Assembly (NCBI GenBank): GCA_963776735.1
Contig: CAVZNV010000021.1
Location: 62,001-126,000, forward strand
Source: PALSA-612 sp963776735
Lineage (GTDB): Bacteria; Actinomycetota; Thermoleophilia; Gaiellales; Gaiellaceae
Length of the DNA stretch: 64,000 bases
Direction: 5' to 3'
Shown piece after piece: positions 1-7,876 of the stretch. Both the position numbers and the translations under genes were made by a program. The notes beneath the pieces were generated by a model that saw only the letters and a program-made list of their open reading frames with translations, made no database searches and was not told where the DNA came from. Positions within the stretch are counted from its first letter, which is position 1. Every line of letters starts with the position of its first letter.

Positions 1-85
1 GGCTGCGCCGCCCGCGGATCTCGCGCCCACGCAGGTCCTGACCCTCTGCTGGCTCTGACCCCCTGCTGGCTCTGACACCTGTGCC

Positions 86-91
86 TATGAT
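86..91 (+). promoter_or_regulatory. -10 element of a probable leaderless promoter
   Basis: TATGAT lies 6 nt before the GTG start at 98, and there is no Shine-Dalgarno in between. The same spacing of a TANNNT box before the start codon recurs at several other genes in the window, which supports a leaderless transcript. No convincing -35 was seen. Confidence 0.4.
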
Positions 92-97
92 CGCTCC

Positions 98-1379
98 GTG
101 ACGAGCGGCGCCGAGCCCACGCCGGAGATTGCCGCCGAGCTCGCGCGGCTGCGCGCGCTCGAGCGCGAGCTCCGAGCCGAGCGCGACCGGATCCGCGTGA
201 CCGCGGCCGACGAGGTCGCGCGCCTCCAGACGGCGCTGCGCGAGAGCGCGGGACGCGCGTCGGAGCGGGAGCGCGAGGTACAGGCGCTGAGCGGGCAGCT
301 GCAGCGGCGGTCGGGCCCGATGCGACTTCGGCGCCGGGGCATCCCCGGGGTCGGCCGGCGCGACCCCGACGTCTCCGGTGCACTCGAGCGGGTGCTCGCG
401 ACGTTCGAGCACGAGCGTCGGCAGCTCGAGGAGCGCGCCCGTGCGGTTGCCGCGACCGAGGCGCGGCAGGCGAACGCGCACGCCGGCCTTCAGGCCGAGC
501 TCGACCGGGTCGCCGCGGCGGGCGCCGAGCTGGACGAGCGGAAGGTTCTCTCCGCCGACCTGCAGGCAGCCGGCAAGCGGATCGCGAAGCTCGAGCAGCA
601 GCTCCAGGAACACAACGAGACGGAGGCCGCGCTCAAGGCGGCCCGCCCGGAGATCGCCGCGCTCGCCCTTGCGGCACGGGAACGGCGCGAGGCCGAGGCT
701 GCGCTCGTGGCCACGCAGGCACGGCTCGCAGAGGTCGAGCGCTCGCTCGAAGTCTCGACGGCTGCGGCGGCGGTGACGGTCGCGCACACGGCCGGGGACG
801 AACGTGAGGTCGAGGCGCGCATCGAGGAGCTGCTTGCCCGGCGCGAGCACGAGCTCGAGCAGCGTCACGCGGGTGAGCTCGAGCTCCAGCGCGAGCGGCT
901 CGAGCAGTCGGCCGCCGCAGAATCTCGATCGCCGCCGGGCCGACCTCGAATCGGAGGCGCGGGCGGACATCGCGCGGCGCGAGCGCGAGCTGGCCGAGTC
1001 GATGGCCGCGCAGCTCCTCGCACGGCAAGAGGCGCTCGAGCTCGAGGCGGCCGCAGCGCGCGAGCAGCTGCTCGCAGGGCGCGGCGTCGAGCTCAGCCGC
1101 GAGCGCGCCGGCCTGCGCGAGGAGGTGGAAGCCCGCGAACGCGAGCTTGCGCGCCGCGAGGAGGAGGTGACGCGCCGCGAGATCGAGCTCTCGATCGTCC
1201 GCCGCCGGATCGGCGAAGAGGAGGTGCGTCTCGAGGAGCGTGCGTGGCGTACCGGAGGACTGCAACCGGTGCCCGTGGCCGCTCCGGGAGATGCCGCGCC
1301 GACGTTCAGCGACGGCTGGCGGCTCCTCACGCGCGGTCGCGACGCGCGCGACGCGAACGACCCGGACGGAAGCTGGTAG
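98..1379 (+). CDS. Coiled-coil protein, split by a frameshift near 905-930
   Basis: The predicted protein is almost entirely charged heptad-like sequence rich in Glu, Arg, Ala and Leu, so it should form a long coiled coil. Its function is not recognisable. The first reading frame runs from GTG at 98 with coiled-coil character until about 905-930, then becomes Pro/Arg-rich noise. The coiled-coil pattern (RRRADLESEARADIARRER and onward) resumes in the next frame and ends at TAG 1377-1379. One inserted base (or two missing) would join the two halves into about 425 residues. The C-terminus ends in a short non-helical tail (FSDGWRLLTRGRD). No signal peptide or membrane segment is visible. It could be a sequencing error or a real pseudogene. 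Confidence 0.6.
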
Positions 1380-1389
1380 CTTGCCGCCC

Positions 1390-2004
1390 GTGCTGCTCGC
1401 CTCGCTCAGCTCGGCCCAGATGGCGGGTCTCGCGCTCATGGGCGCGGCGTTCATCGTCTTCGCGCTCGTCAGCTCGTTCGTGCTGCCGCGGAAGTGGCCG
1501 AACTTCCCCGGGAAGTACCTGTGGGCGTACATCGCGGTCGTCGGCTGCTTCTTCGTCGGGATGATGGCCACGGTCGTCTTTGTCGCGAAGGAGTCGTCGG
1601 AGGCGAAGGCCGAGTCTCCGCCGCCGGCACTGCCCACGACTTCGTTACCGGGCACGCCTCCGGCGTCACCCTCGCCTGCCCACCCGCCGGCCCCGCCGCC
1701 GCCCGCGGCCGGGAACGCGGCCGCCGGCAAGGCGGTGTTCGCCGCGAACGGCTGCGCCGCGTGCCACACGTACACGCCCGCGGCGGCGACCGGCAAGGTC
1801 GGTCCCGACCTGGACCACCTGGCCACGGACGCCCAGAAGGCGAACCGCGGAACGCTCGTTCAGTACGTGCACGAGTCGATCATCGACCCGAACGCGTACA
1901 TCGTCCCGGGCTTCGCCGCGAGCGTGATGCCGCCGAACTTCGGCACGACGATCAAGAAGGCCGATCTGGCCAACCTGATCGCGTTCCTAACCAAGTCGTC
2001 GTAG
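1390..2004 (+). CDS. Membrane-anchored c-type cytochrome
   Basis: A 204-residue protein with two N-terminal hydrophobic segments (about residues 11-30 and 42-60), then a long Pro/Ala-rich linker, then a single class I cytochrome c domain. The haem-binding motif CAACH is at residues 122-126, and a later Met in PGFAASVMPPN is the likely sixth ligand. The domain should lie outside the membrane and carry electrons to or from a respiratory partner. The start is taken as GTG 1390, 10 nt after the preceding stop; TTG 1381 and ATG 1420 are in-frame alternatives. The 3' end overlaps a small gene on the other strand. Confidence 0.8.
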   Translation: MLLASLSSAQMAGLALMGAAFIVFALVSSFVLPRKWPNFPGKYLWAYIAVVGCFFVGMMATVVFVAKESSEAKAESPPPALPTTSLPGTPPASPSPAHPPAPPPPAAGNAAAGKAVFAANGCAACHTYTPAAATGKVGPDLDHLATDAQKANRGTLVQYVHESIIDPNAYIVPGFAASVMPPNFGTTIKKADLANLIAFLTKSS

Positions 2005-2145
2005 CCGCCGGCTGCCGGGAGGGCGCAGCCGCCGCCTCCCTCGCTCGTACCACGCGGCGGCGACTCCGGCGGCGATGCCGCCGAACGGCGCGGCCGCCTG
2101 GAGCATCTCCTCGACCGGGATGCCGGCGATGTGCCCGAGGACCAT
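1987..2145 (-). CDS. Small hydrophobic protein downstream of tyrosinase
   Basis: A 52-codon frame starts with ATG 4 nt beyond the tyrosinase stop and ends at a TAG inside the opposite-strand cytochrome gene. The product begins MVLGHIAGIPVEEML, continues with a short Ala/Gly-rich hydrophobic stretch (AAPFGGIAAGVAAAWYE) and ends in an Arg-rich tail, which fits a one-pass membrane peptide. The position suggests co-transcription with the tyrosinase. The family and role are unknown; the call rests on composition and position only. Confidence 0.45.
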   Translation of the reverse strand: MVLGHIAGIPVEEMLQAAAPFGGIAAGVAAAWYERGRRRLRPPGSRRLRRLG

Positions 2146-2149
2146 CGGC

Positions 2150-3766
2150 TCAGGCCACCGGCTCGGCCTCGCCGAGGCCGACGACCTCCAGCCGGAACGG
2201 GCTGGACTTCGCGGCCGCGAGCGTCGCGAGCGGCTCTGCGTCGGTCGACGTGATCACGCCGTCGTGCGTGCGGATCTCGACGTCCAGGTCGGATTCGGCA
2301 ATCTCGTCCAGGCCGTCCAGGCTGAAGTGCGATCGGACCTCGAGATGCGTCTGGCAGTTCGCGCATCCCTGGACGGTCCAGCGGCTCAGAATCCCCTCGC
2401 GGCCGATGCACTGGCGCTGCCCGTCGATGTCGGCGTAGAGCGAGACGAGGAACGAGCCCCGGATCGCCCCGCGGTTGATCCCCGAGACGCGCGCGAACCG
2501 CCCGCTCGGCTTCTCGGCCACGGCCTCCTCGACGACCCCGTCCAGCGATCCAGGGCCGTAGGTGTAGCCGAGCTGCTGCTCGATGTCGATGCAGTCGAGC
2601 GACGTGTAGGGCCGGGCGAAGCCGTCGTCCTCCGTCTTCTCGAAGGGGTTGAGCGGCGTCTCGAGCGTGAGCCACGCGCCGCCGAGGATGCCGGGTGTGG
2701 GGCCCTGGTTGTCGACGGAGTTCGTGCCCGGATAGCCGTCGATCACCTCGAGCCGGTCGGTGAAGCCGTGCCGCTTCTGCCAGAGCCAGAACATGCGGTC
2801 GACGTGGGCATGGTGGAAGTAGAAGATGGGGTCGAGCCCGGCGGTGTCGTTCTCGCCCATGTCGCCGTTGGCTCCCGGGATCGGAGAGTAGTCGCCGGCA
2901 TTCGGTCCCTTGGGCACGTCGTAGCCGCCGACAGCCAGGTGGATGTCGTTGTGCGGCGACTCGAGCGGCGTCACGAGGCACCCGCCGGGTGGGAGGTTCG
3001 TGTTCCACTGGGTCGCGGACGTCGTGTTCGAGAAGACGGTGTAGTTCGGCGCCTCCAGGCACTGCTCGTACTTCATGGCGTCGTGGGTCGGGATGTCCTT
3101 GCCGTTCACGGTGATGAAGCACGACGTGAGCCAGGCGACGATGTTCCCGTCGAGGATCGTGACGTTCGCCTGGTAGTCCGGGTACTGGGCGTTGTGTTGC
3201 TGCGTCGCCACCTGGTCTGCTGGCGTGCCGACGAGCCCGGACAGCGGGTAGCGGACGGTCCGGTAGCCCCTGGGCTTCGTGTAGTTCGGGACGTCGCCGT
3301 TGATGTTGTCCTGGATCGTGAGCGGGAACGTGAACGACCGGAGCGGGTTGTCGATCGTGTCCCCGTCGAGGTCGAACTTCTCGACCGTCAGCGCCCAAGG
3401 GATGCCGTTCGTCTTCGAGTCGTCGCTGGTTTCGTCCCAGAAGGGCAGGGTCACGTCCTCGCACCCGTCGATGCTGCGCAGCGCGTTCTCGAGCTCGAGC
3501 AGGTAGACGCGGTGCCAGGTCGGGAACAGGATGTTGCCGTGGTTGCAGTAGCCGCCCCACCAGGCCGAGTTCCCCCAGCCGGCGCCGCGGAACGGCTCGC
3601 CGTGGAAGCCGCCGAGCACGAAGAACGAGCGGGGGTCCGGTGGGAGGATCTCCTTGATCCCTTTCCATGCCCGCATCAGGTCCTCGAGCTCCTTCTTGTT
3701 GCCCGCCTCGTATTCCGCCTGGATGTCCGTCAGCGAGCGGCGGATCCGCAAGGTCTGCTGAGCCAT
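2150..3766 (-). CDS. Tyrosinase / catechol oxidase-like type-3 copper enzyme
   Basis: A 538-residue copper enzyme expected to oxidise phenols or catechols with O2. The CuA ligands are visible as H55 (GGFHG), H76 (CNHG) and H85 (PTWHR). The CuB ligands are H272 and H276 (PHNDIH) and the HH at 318-319 in DPIFYFHHAHVDR. Cys74 sits two residues before H76, the spacing of the Cys-His thioether seen in catechol oxidases and fungal tyrosinases. There is no signal peptide. The ATG at 3766 is preferred over an upstream frame extension because GGGGGAGG lies about 6 nt upstream. The C-terminal about 150 residues are an additional domain. A short membrane peptide gene follows directly. Confidence 0.9.
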   Translation of the reverse strand: MAQQTLRIRRSLTDIQAEYEAGNKKELEDLMRAWKGIKEILPPDPRSFFVLGGFHGEPFRGAGWGNSAWWGGYCNHGNILFPTWHRVYLLELENALRSIDGCEDVTLPFWDETSDDSKTNGIPWALTVEKFDLDGDTIDNPLRSFTFPLTIQDNINGDVPNYTKPRGYRTVRYPLSGLVGTPADQVATQQHNAQYPDYQANVTILDGNIVAWLTSCFITVNGKDIPTHDAMKYEQCLEAPNYTVFSNTTSATQWNTNLPPGGCLVTPLESPHNDIHLAVGGYDVPKGPNAGDYSPIPGANGDMGENDTAGLDPIFYFHHAHVDRMFWLWQKRHGFTDRLEVIDGYPGTNSVDNQGPTPGILGGAWLTLETPLNPFEKTEDDGFARPYTSLDCIDIEQQLGYTYGPGSLDGVVEEAVAEKPSGRFARVSGINRGAIRGSFLVSLYADIDGQRQCIGREGILSRWTVQGCANCQTHLEVRSHFSLDGLDEIAESDLDVEIRTHDGVITSTDAEPLATLAAAKSSPFRLEVVGLGEAEPVA

Positions 3767-3806
3767 GTCGCGCCTCCCCCGAAGCGATTGGGTAACGGGC
3801 TCGAGC

Positions 3807-4476
3807 CTAAACGCGCCGTTGCCTAAAGTCAATAATTTCCCGAGCCGGAGAGCGATAGCTTCGCCCGCGCGAACCGACTCGGAGCCCGCTCAGGGCCGGC
3901 GAGCACTCCGCCGTCCATCGCGTGGCAGTTCCGGTCGACGTCTCGCCAGTCGGCGAACTGGGGTTTGGGCCGTACACGGTCTCGCTTTTCCCGCTTCCGC
4001 CTAGCCCTTCGAGTGCTCCGGTCCCGCTAACGATCGTCCACGAGCCCTTCTGGGCCGAACTCTGCGGGCTCGAGCCGGCGCCGAGCTGCGGCGTGAGGCC
4101 CATCCTCACGGTGCCGTTCGGGCAGGTGATTCTCCGGTCGATCAGGTACGACTTCATCCTGGGATCGAGGCTCGCATGGGAGTCCCGGATCGCCCCGCCG
4201 ACGCAGGGGTGCCCGCGAGCGTCGACCCCGCAAGAATCGTGCCGGTGGCGATCGCTCCGAATGCTCCTTCGCGGCGATCCTCAACGTGTCGTGAATCACG
4301 ATCGGCCCGCCGCGTAGCGCAGTGGTCGAGCTCGCGCTCGTGTTCTTGTCACCGCCGCAGGCGTCCAAGACCAGCACACGGACGAGAACGAGCGCACCCA
4401 CGGTGACCGGCACGCCGGTTCTGGGCCTCACCGCTCTTACCGAGGCTCTCGCGAGCACGACCGCGCCAGTATCCAT
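3807..4476 (-). pseudogene. Decayed secreted lipoprotein gene with two frameshifts
   Basis: Three reading frames must be joined to recover one protein. The first frame gives a lipoprotein-like start (hydrophobic run ending VLVLDACGG) and PIVIHDTLRIAAKEHSE. The second gives AIATGTILAGSTLAGTPA. The third gives CVGGAIRDSHASLDPRMKSY followed by ITCPNGTVRMGLTP and SWTIVSGTGALEGLGGSGK. The last motifs match a family of secreted actinobacterial proteins ending near GTATR. Shifts fall near 4255-4265 and 4205-4215. The third frame alone has no good start codon. The function is unknown. Two shifts in 300 bases argue for genuine decay or poor local sequence. Confidence 0.5.
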
Positions 4477-4621
4477 CTGTGTGTGGAACGTCGCAAGGGT
4501 GCGGTGATCCGGATTCGCGGCGAAGCCCGGGCTCCGTCCGGGCGTAGCTCGAGCCGCCGTGTGAGCGCCGCGAAAGGGAAGGGGGCTCACGGGGGAAACC
4601 GGCCGTTTCCCCCGTGCTGAG

Positions 4622-4711
4622 CGGAGAGGGCGGGATTCGAACCCGCGACCCACCTTTCGGCAGGTACGCGATTTCCAGTCGCGCTCCTTAGGCCAACTCG
4701 GACACCTCTCC
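4622..4711 (-). tRNA. tRNA-Ser(GGA)
   Basis: A complete 90-nt class II tRNA. The acceptor stem GGAGAGG (4711-4705) pairs with CCTCTCC (4629-4623), with discriminator G at 4622. The anticodon loop is CTGGAAA with anticodon GGA, flanked by GCGA/TCGC. The long variable arm (CCTGCCGAAAGGTGGG) and GGTTCGAATCC T-loop are typical of tRNA-Ser. CCA is not encoded. Confidence 0.95.
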
Positions 4712-4764
4712 GAGCGCCTCCAGCGTAGAGGATCGCCGCGGAGAGGTGCCGGTGGCTCGGTGAC

Positions 4765-4851
4765 CTAGATCTCGTCCTGCCTGTCGGCGTGGAACACCGA
4801 CCGGAACGACCTGAGCATGCCTCCCACGACCTTCTGGAATGCCTCGCGCAT
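4765..4851 (-). CDS. 28-residue peptide with a strong ribosome binding site
   Basis: ATG at 4851 is preceded by AAAGGGG with 7-nt spacing, a good Shine-Dalgarno. The frame encodes MREAFQKVVGGMLRSFRSVF followed by HADRQDEI and stops with TAG. The peptide is amphipathic and basic in the middle. It lies between tRNA-Ser(GGA) and the MOSC gene on the same strand. No family is recognised. The call depends mainly on the RBS and clean start/stop. Confidence 0.4.
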   Translation of the reverse strand: MREAFQKVVGGMLRSFRSVFHADRQDEI

Positions 4852-4923
4852 CGGACGACCCCTTTCTGTGACTGACGGTCGTCTACTGCATCGGCCGCGC
4901 GCGGCGCCGGCCGATCCCCCGCG

Positions 4924-5682
4924 TCAGCGCCCCCGGAGGAGTGAGTCGCCGACGCGGACGGTGCCTTCGGCGAGCACGTCGCCGCAGACACCGCAGCCGT
5001 GCGCCTTGCCCTCTTTGAGCGTGCGGTAGCCGGCGAGCGCACGCAGGGTGTCCAGGTCGGAGACGCCGGAATCGGGGTTGCGGGTCGTGACGGCGCAGCG
5101 GCCGACAGGCCCGGTGACGCGGATCCGCGCCTCGCCGACGTCGACCTCGCCGCCGATCCACTCGTCCTCCTCGTGCTCGCCGCAGCCTTCGAGCTCGAAC
5201 GTCATCCGGAAGCGCCGGCCGTCCACGCCCTCGACGCCGGCCTCGCGCGCGAGCGCGCGCAGCGAGCCGTCTGAGATGACCGACACGACGTGCGTGCGGT
5301 CGATGCCGGCACCGGGCTCGTCGGCGCGCACGAGGCGCAGCGAGCGCTCGGTGTGATTCGAGATCGCCTCCGACCAGGGCCCGTCGACGAGGCGGCCCGT
5401 GGCGGGTCGGCCGTAGAAGCTCGTCTCGACCGGGTCGCCGAGCGCGACGTCGCCGGTGAGGTCACCGTCCGGGAAGTGCAGCACCAGCCGGTCGTCGCCG
5501 TTCAGCTCGGGCCGGATCTGGATCAGCTCGCCGCAGCTCTTGTTGTTGATCAGTCGCCCGTCCGGGTCGATCAGGTAGTAGCGGCGATCGCCGGCGACTC
5601 CGGTCCGGCCAAGGACGACCTCGTCCGGGTGGACGAGCGCCATGCCCTTGACGGGCGCGATCGCGATGCGCGCCACACGCAC
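4924..5682 (-). CDS. MOSC-domain protein
   Basis: A 252-residue protein with an N-terminal MOSC beta-barrel (VARIAIAPVKGMALVHPDEV) followed by the MOSC sulfurtransferase-like domain. Cys-containing motifs GRCAVTTRNPDSG and HGCGVCGDVLAEGTVRVGD are near the C-terminus. MOSC domains bind or transfer sulfur in molybdenum cofactor-related chemistry; the substrate of this protein cannot be told. The GTG start at 5682 is preceded by TAGGAT (complement of 5689-5694) at 6 nt, implying a leaderless message. Confidence 0.85.
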   Translation of the reverse strand: MRVARIAIAPVKGMALVHPDEVVLGRTGVAGDRRYYLIDPDGRLINNKSCGELIQIRPELNGDDRLVLHFPDGDLTGDVALGDPVETSFYGRPATGRLVDGPWSEAISNHTERSLRLVRADEPGAGIDRTHVVSVISDGSLRALAREAGVEGVDGRRFRMTFELEGCGEHEEDEWIGGEVDVGEARIRVTGPVGRCAVTTRNPDSGVSDLDTLRALAGYRTLKEGKAHGCGVCGDVLAEGTVRVGDSLLRGR

Positions 5683-5722
5683 GCCGTCATCCTACGGATG
5701 CGACCGGGCCGGCCCGGATCGC

Positions 5723-5899
5723 TCAATGGTCGGAGCGCGCGATCTCGACGAACTCGAGGTACGTGCCGATCTCCCGGAACAGCCGGTCGAGACCGTCCAT
5801 GAGCGGCGTCGCGCGCCATTCGGCAGAGGACGGGATCGACGGCTGGTAGCCGAGCGACCTCAGGACGAGGGATTCGCTGACCTGCGCGAGTTCCGACAT
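5723..5899 (-). CDS. Small conserved-looking soluble protein
   Basis: A 58-residue acidic protein starting MSELAQVSESLVLRSLGYQP, with no signal peptide or Cys residues. ATG 5899 was chosen as the only internal ATG that removes an implausible Arg/Cys-rich upstream extension. It lies upstream of the MOSC gene on the same strand. No domain is recognised. Confidence 0.45.
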   Translation of the reverse strand: MSELAQVSESLVLRSLGYQPSIPSSAEWRATPLMDGLDRLFREIGTYLEFVEIARSDH

Positions 5900-6040
5900 G
5901 TCTCTGTCGTTCCCGCGGCCGCGAGAGCCCACACGCTTCCGGAGCCGTCTTGACAAACCGCTTACGCCGCTCGGCGTTTCGGGCCGTCTCGGCCGGGTAC
6001 AGGAGCCGCCGAGCGTGGTGACCGAGAGGAGGTGAGAAAC

Positions 6041-6202
6041 GTGATCGCATTGATCGTGCTGGCACTCCTGGCAATCGTCTTGTTCGGCATCGGCTTCACC
6101 GTGCACTGGCTGTTCATCATTGCGGCGATCGCAGCGCTCCTCTGGCTCATCGCCGTCTTCACGGGTGGCCTCGGAGGCCGAAGCAGGGGTTACTGGTACT
6201 GA
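6041..6202 (+). CDS. Lmo0937-type small hydrophobic membrane protein
   Basis: A 53-residue protein with two consecutive hydrophobic segments (IALIVLALLAIVLFGIGF and HWLFIIAAIAALLWLIAVF) and a short Gly/Arg/Tyr tail (GGLGGRSRGYWY). This is the pattern of the small lmo0937/hydrophobic-protein family often linked to general stress. The GTG at 6041 is preceded by GAGGAGGTG, a near-perfect Shine-Dalgarno; GTG 6032 lies too close to it. Confidence 0.75.
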   Translation: MIALIVLALLAIVLFGIGFTVHWLFIIAAIAALLWLIAVFTGGLGGRSRGYWY

Positions 6203-6350
6203 CGAAACGCTGAATCGTTGACGAGCGGGCGGCTAAGAAGTTCCTCTGAGTCGCCCGCTCGCGCTTGCGGAGAGAGCCGGGGTCCGCCAGACTCGGGCAG
6301 TGAATCGTGCCGAGGGTTTGCTCCACGCGCCGAGCGGGCAAAAGAGCACG

Positions 6351-6548
6351 ATGGGGATGATCAGGATGTGCATCGAGCCGGGATGCACGACCCTCTGCAT
6401 CGGCCTCTTCTGCGTCGCGCACGACGCGGTCCCGCAGGTGGAGTTTCCGCGCGGCAGGCCCTGGCCGCCGAGCGGAACGGCTCAGTCCGGGGAATCCGGG
6501 CGTGCGGCGACCGAGCCGGTGCTGGAGACGGTCACTCCGGCCGGATAG
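6351..6548 (+). CDS. Small Cys/His-motif protein
   Basis: A 65-residue protein starting MGMIRMCIEPGCTTLCIGLF and continuing CVAH. The Cys/His spacing (C-x4-C-x4-C-x4-C-x2-H) resembles a small zinc knuckle. The rest is Pro/Gly-rich and probably disordered. A GTG at 6300 is an in-frame upstream alternative. The gene converges on, and slightly overlaps, the DUF6941 gene on the other strand. Function unknown. Confidence 0.5.
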   Translation: MGMIRMCIEPGCTTLCIGLFCVAHDAVPQVEFPRGRPWPPSGTAQSGESGRAATEPVLETVTPAG

Positions 6549-6957
6549 AGAACCCGAGCGTCCAGTCCTCGTCCGTCTCGCCGTCGATCGACAGTCGCCA
6601 CTGGTAGCGCCGTCCGCTCTCGAGAAGGAGCGGCCCGAAGTTGATGGCGAGCGCGCTGTCGATCGGGGTTCCGGGCTTGACCCCCGGCGGGCGCCCCGCC
6701 TCGAACTGGCCGGTCACCTGCAGCGGCACCTTCTCGTCGTGCTCGCCGCCGTCGACCATCACCGGGTTCCCGTCCTCGTCCAGGAGCTCGATCAGGAGCG
6801 AGTGCTGCTCGTTCGTGCGGTCCCACGGCACCTCGAGCTTGAGGGCGATCGCCATCGGCGTCGGGTCGGGTCCGGTGAACGACCAGCCGCCTCCGAGGAT
6901 GTAGAGCTTTCCGCCGACCTCCTGAGCGGAGTCGGCCAGCATCATCGTGACCTTCAC
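6532..6957 (-). CDS. DUF6941 family protein
   Basis: A 141-residue protein beginning MKVTMMLADSAQEVGGKLYI and followed by LGGGW, the hallmark opening of the DUF6941 family common in actinobacteria. The remainder is beta-rich (DGGEHDEKVPLQVTGQFEAG, YQWRLSIDGET). It has no signal peptide. The biochemical role is unknown. It is the last gene of a probable minus-strand operon with the next two genes upstream, only 4 nt from its neighbour. Confidence 0.75.
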   Translation of the reverse strand: MKVTMMLADSAQEVGGKLYILGGGWSFTGPDPTPMAIALKLEVPWDRTNEQHSLLIELLDEDGNPVMVDGGEHDEKVPLQVTGQFEAGRPPGVKPGTPIDSALAINFGPLLLESGRRYQWRLSIDGETDEDWTLGFSIRPE

Positions 6958-6961
6958 GGCG

Positions 6962-7228
6962 TCAGGGCTTTCGCCCGTTGAAGCCGTCGCGGATGATCTT
7001 CCTGAGCGGCGACTCCTCCGCCGGGGAGCCCTTCTCGGCGGGTGTTCGCAGGAGCTGCGTCGCGTTGGCGAGCAGGCGCTTGCCCTCCGGCGACGCCGCG
7101 ACCTTGCGGGCCTGCGCGATCAGCTTCTTGCCCTCGTCGCTGCGGGCGATACGAATCGCCTCGGAGATCACCTTCCGCCCGGTGGGCGTGCGCGCGAGCT
7201 TGATCGCCTTGCCGATGTTCCCGGGCAT
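6962..7228 (-). CDS. Small basic helical protein
   Basis: About 88 residues, starting MPGNIGKAIKLARTPTGRKV. It shows a repeated helix motif: three imperfect repeats of the form (A/L)-R-T/S-x-x-G-K/R-x-(L/V)-(I/L) (ARTPTGRKVISEA, ARSDEGKKLIAQA, AASPEGKRLLANA). Such repeats suggest a helical bundle or nucleic-acid binding, but no named domain is recognised. It sits 4 nt upstream of the DUF6941 gene. ATG 7237 is an alternative start. Confidence 0.6.
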   Translation of the reverse strand: MPGNIGKAIKLARTPTGRKVISEAIRIARSDEGKKLIAQARKVAASPEGKRLLANATQLLRTPAEKGSPAEESPLRKIIRDGFNGRKP

Positions 7229-7248
7229 AGCGGGCACTCTAGCGGCGG

Positions 7249-7569
7249 CTATGCGGCGCGCCGCTCGTCGAGCTCCGGCTCGAACTCGGCCGCCGGCACG
7301 GTCGTCCTCGGCCGCCGGCGGGGCTTCGCGCGCCGACGCGCGAGCCGGACCTCTTCGTACGTGTCGGACGCGGTTGCGAGGATCAGGCCGCCGATGAGGA
7401 TGGCGCCGCCGCCGAGGATCGCCTCGGCCATCGTTCCGCCTCCGGCCGCGACCATCAGCGCGACGAAGAACGAGACGACGGAAAGTGAGACGGGAAAGCT
7501 CGCCTGCGCGAGGGAGCAGACGAGGATCGCGATGACGAGCACGAAGCCGAGCAGTAACACTCCGGCCAT
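7249..7569 (-). CDS. Small integral membrane protein
   Basis: A 106-residue protein with two or three hydrophobic segments (GVLLLGFVLVIAILVCSLA, VSLSVVSFFVALMVAAGG, ILGGGAILIGGLILATAS) and a highly basic C-terminal tail (RLARRRAKPRRRPRT), so the C-terminus is probably cytoplasmic. ATG 7569 removes an implausible N-terminal extension. It leads the minus-strand group that ends with the DUF6941 gene. Function unknown. Confidence 0.6.
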   Translation of the reverse strand: MAGVLLLGFVLVIAILVCSLAQASFPVSLSVVSFFVALMVAAGGGTMAEAILGGGAILIGGLILATASDTYEEVRLARRRAKPRRRPRTTVPAAEFEPELDERRAA

Positions 7570-7643
7570 GACGGCACGGTAGGACCTGAACCGGACGGAG
7601 CGGCCTCCGATTAGAGCCGATTCGCTCGAACAGGGCATGCCGC

Positions 7644-7829
7644 GTGCCGGCTCGAGGATCTGCGGGCGCCGCGTCGGAGCCGTTGATCTCCGTGTATCGA
7701 CGTCACGATGCAGGACTCGGCGCGGACACGTTCGCCACGGTTTACTTCGTCCACGACGTGACGACAGGCTCCTCGGACGGAACGGCGACCGCCGACTACG
7801 GCGTCAGGACGATCACGCTCACCGGTTGA
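7644..7829 (+). CDS. Doubtful short open frame
   Basis: A 61-codon frame whose second half (ADTFATVYFVHDVTTGSSDG) reads like a beta-strand protein fragment, but the start is poor and no RBS is seen. It could be the remnant of a longer gene or a chance frame. Listed so that the 300-base stretch before the propeller gene is accounted for. Confidence 0.2.
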   Translation: MPARGSAGAASEPLISVYRRHDAGLGADTFATVYFVHDVTTGSSDGTATADYGVRTITLTG

Positions 7830-7876
7830 CGGATCACCGACGGCGGCGTCGCGGCCGTCGTCTATCGTCACGCGGG

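Noticed and set aside
633..1826. 397-codon minus-strand frame opposite the coiled-coil and cytochrome genes
   Set aside because: It is a shadow of the coiled-coil and cytochrome genes; no domain motifs are present.
2075..3826. 583-codon plus-strand frame opposite the tyrosinase
   Set aside because: Composition is Val/Arg/Asp-rich shadow sequence; the tyrosinase copper motifs lie on the other strand.
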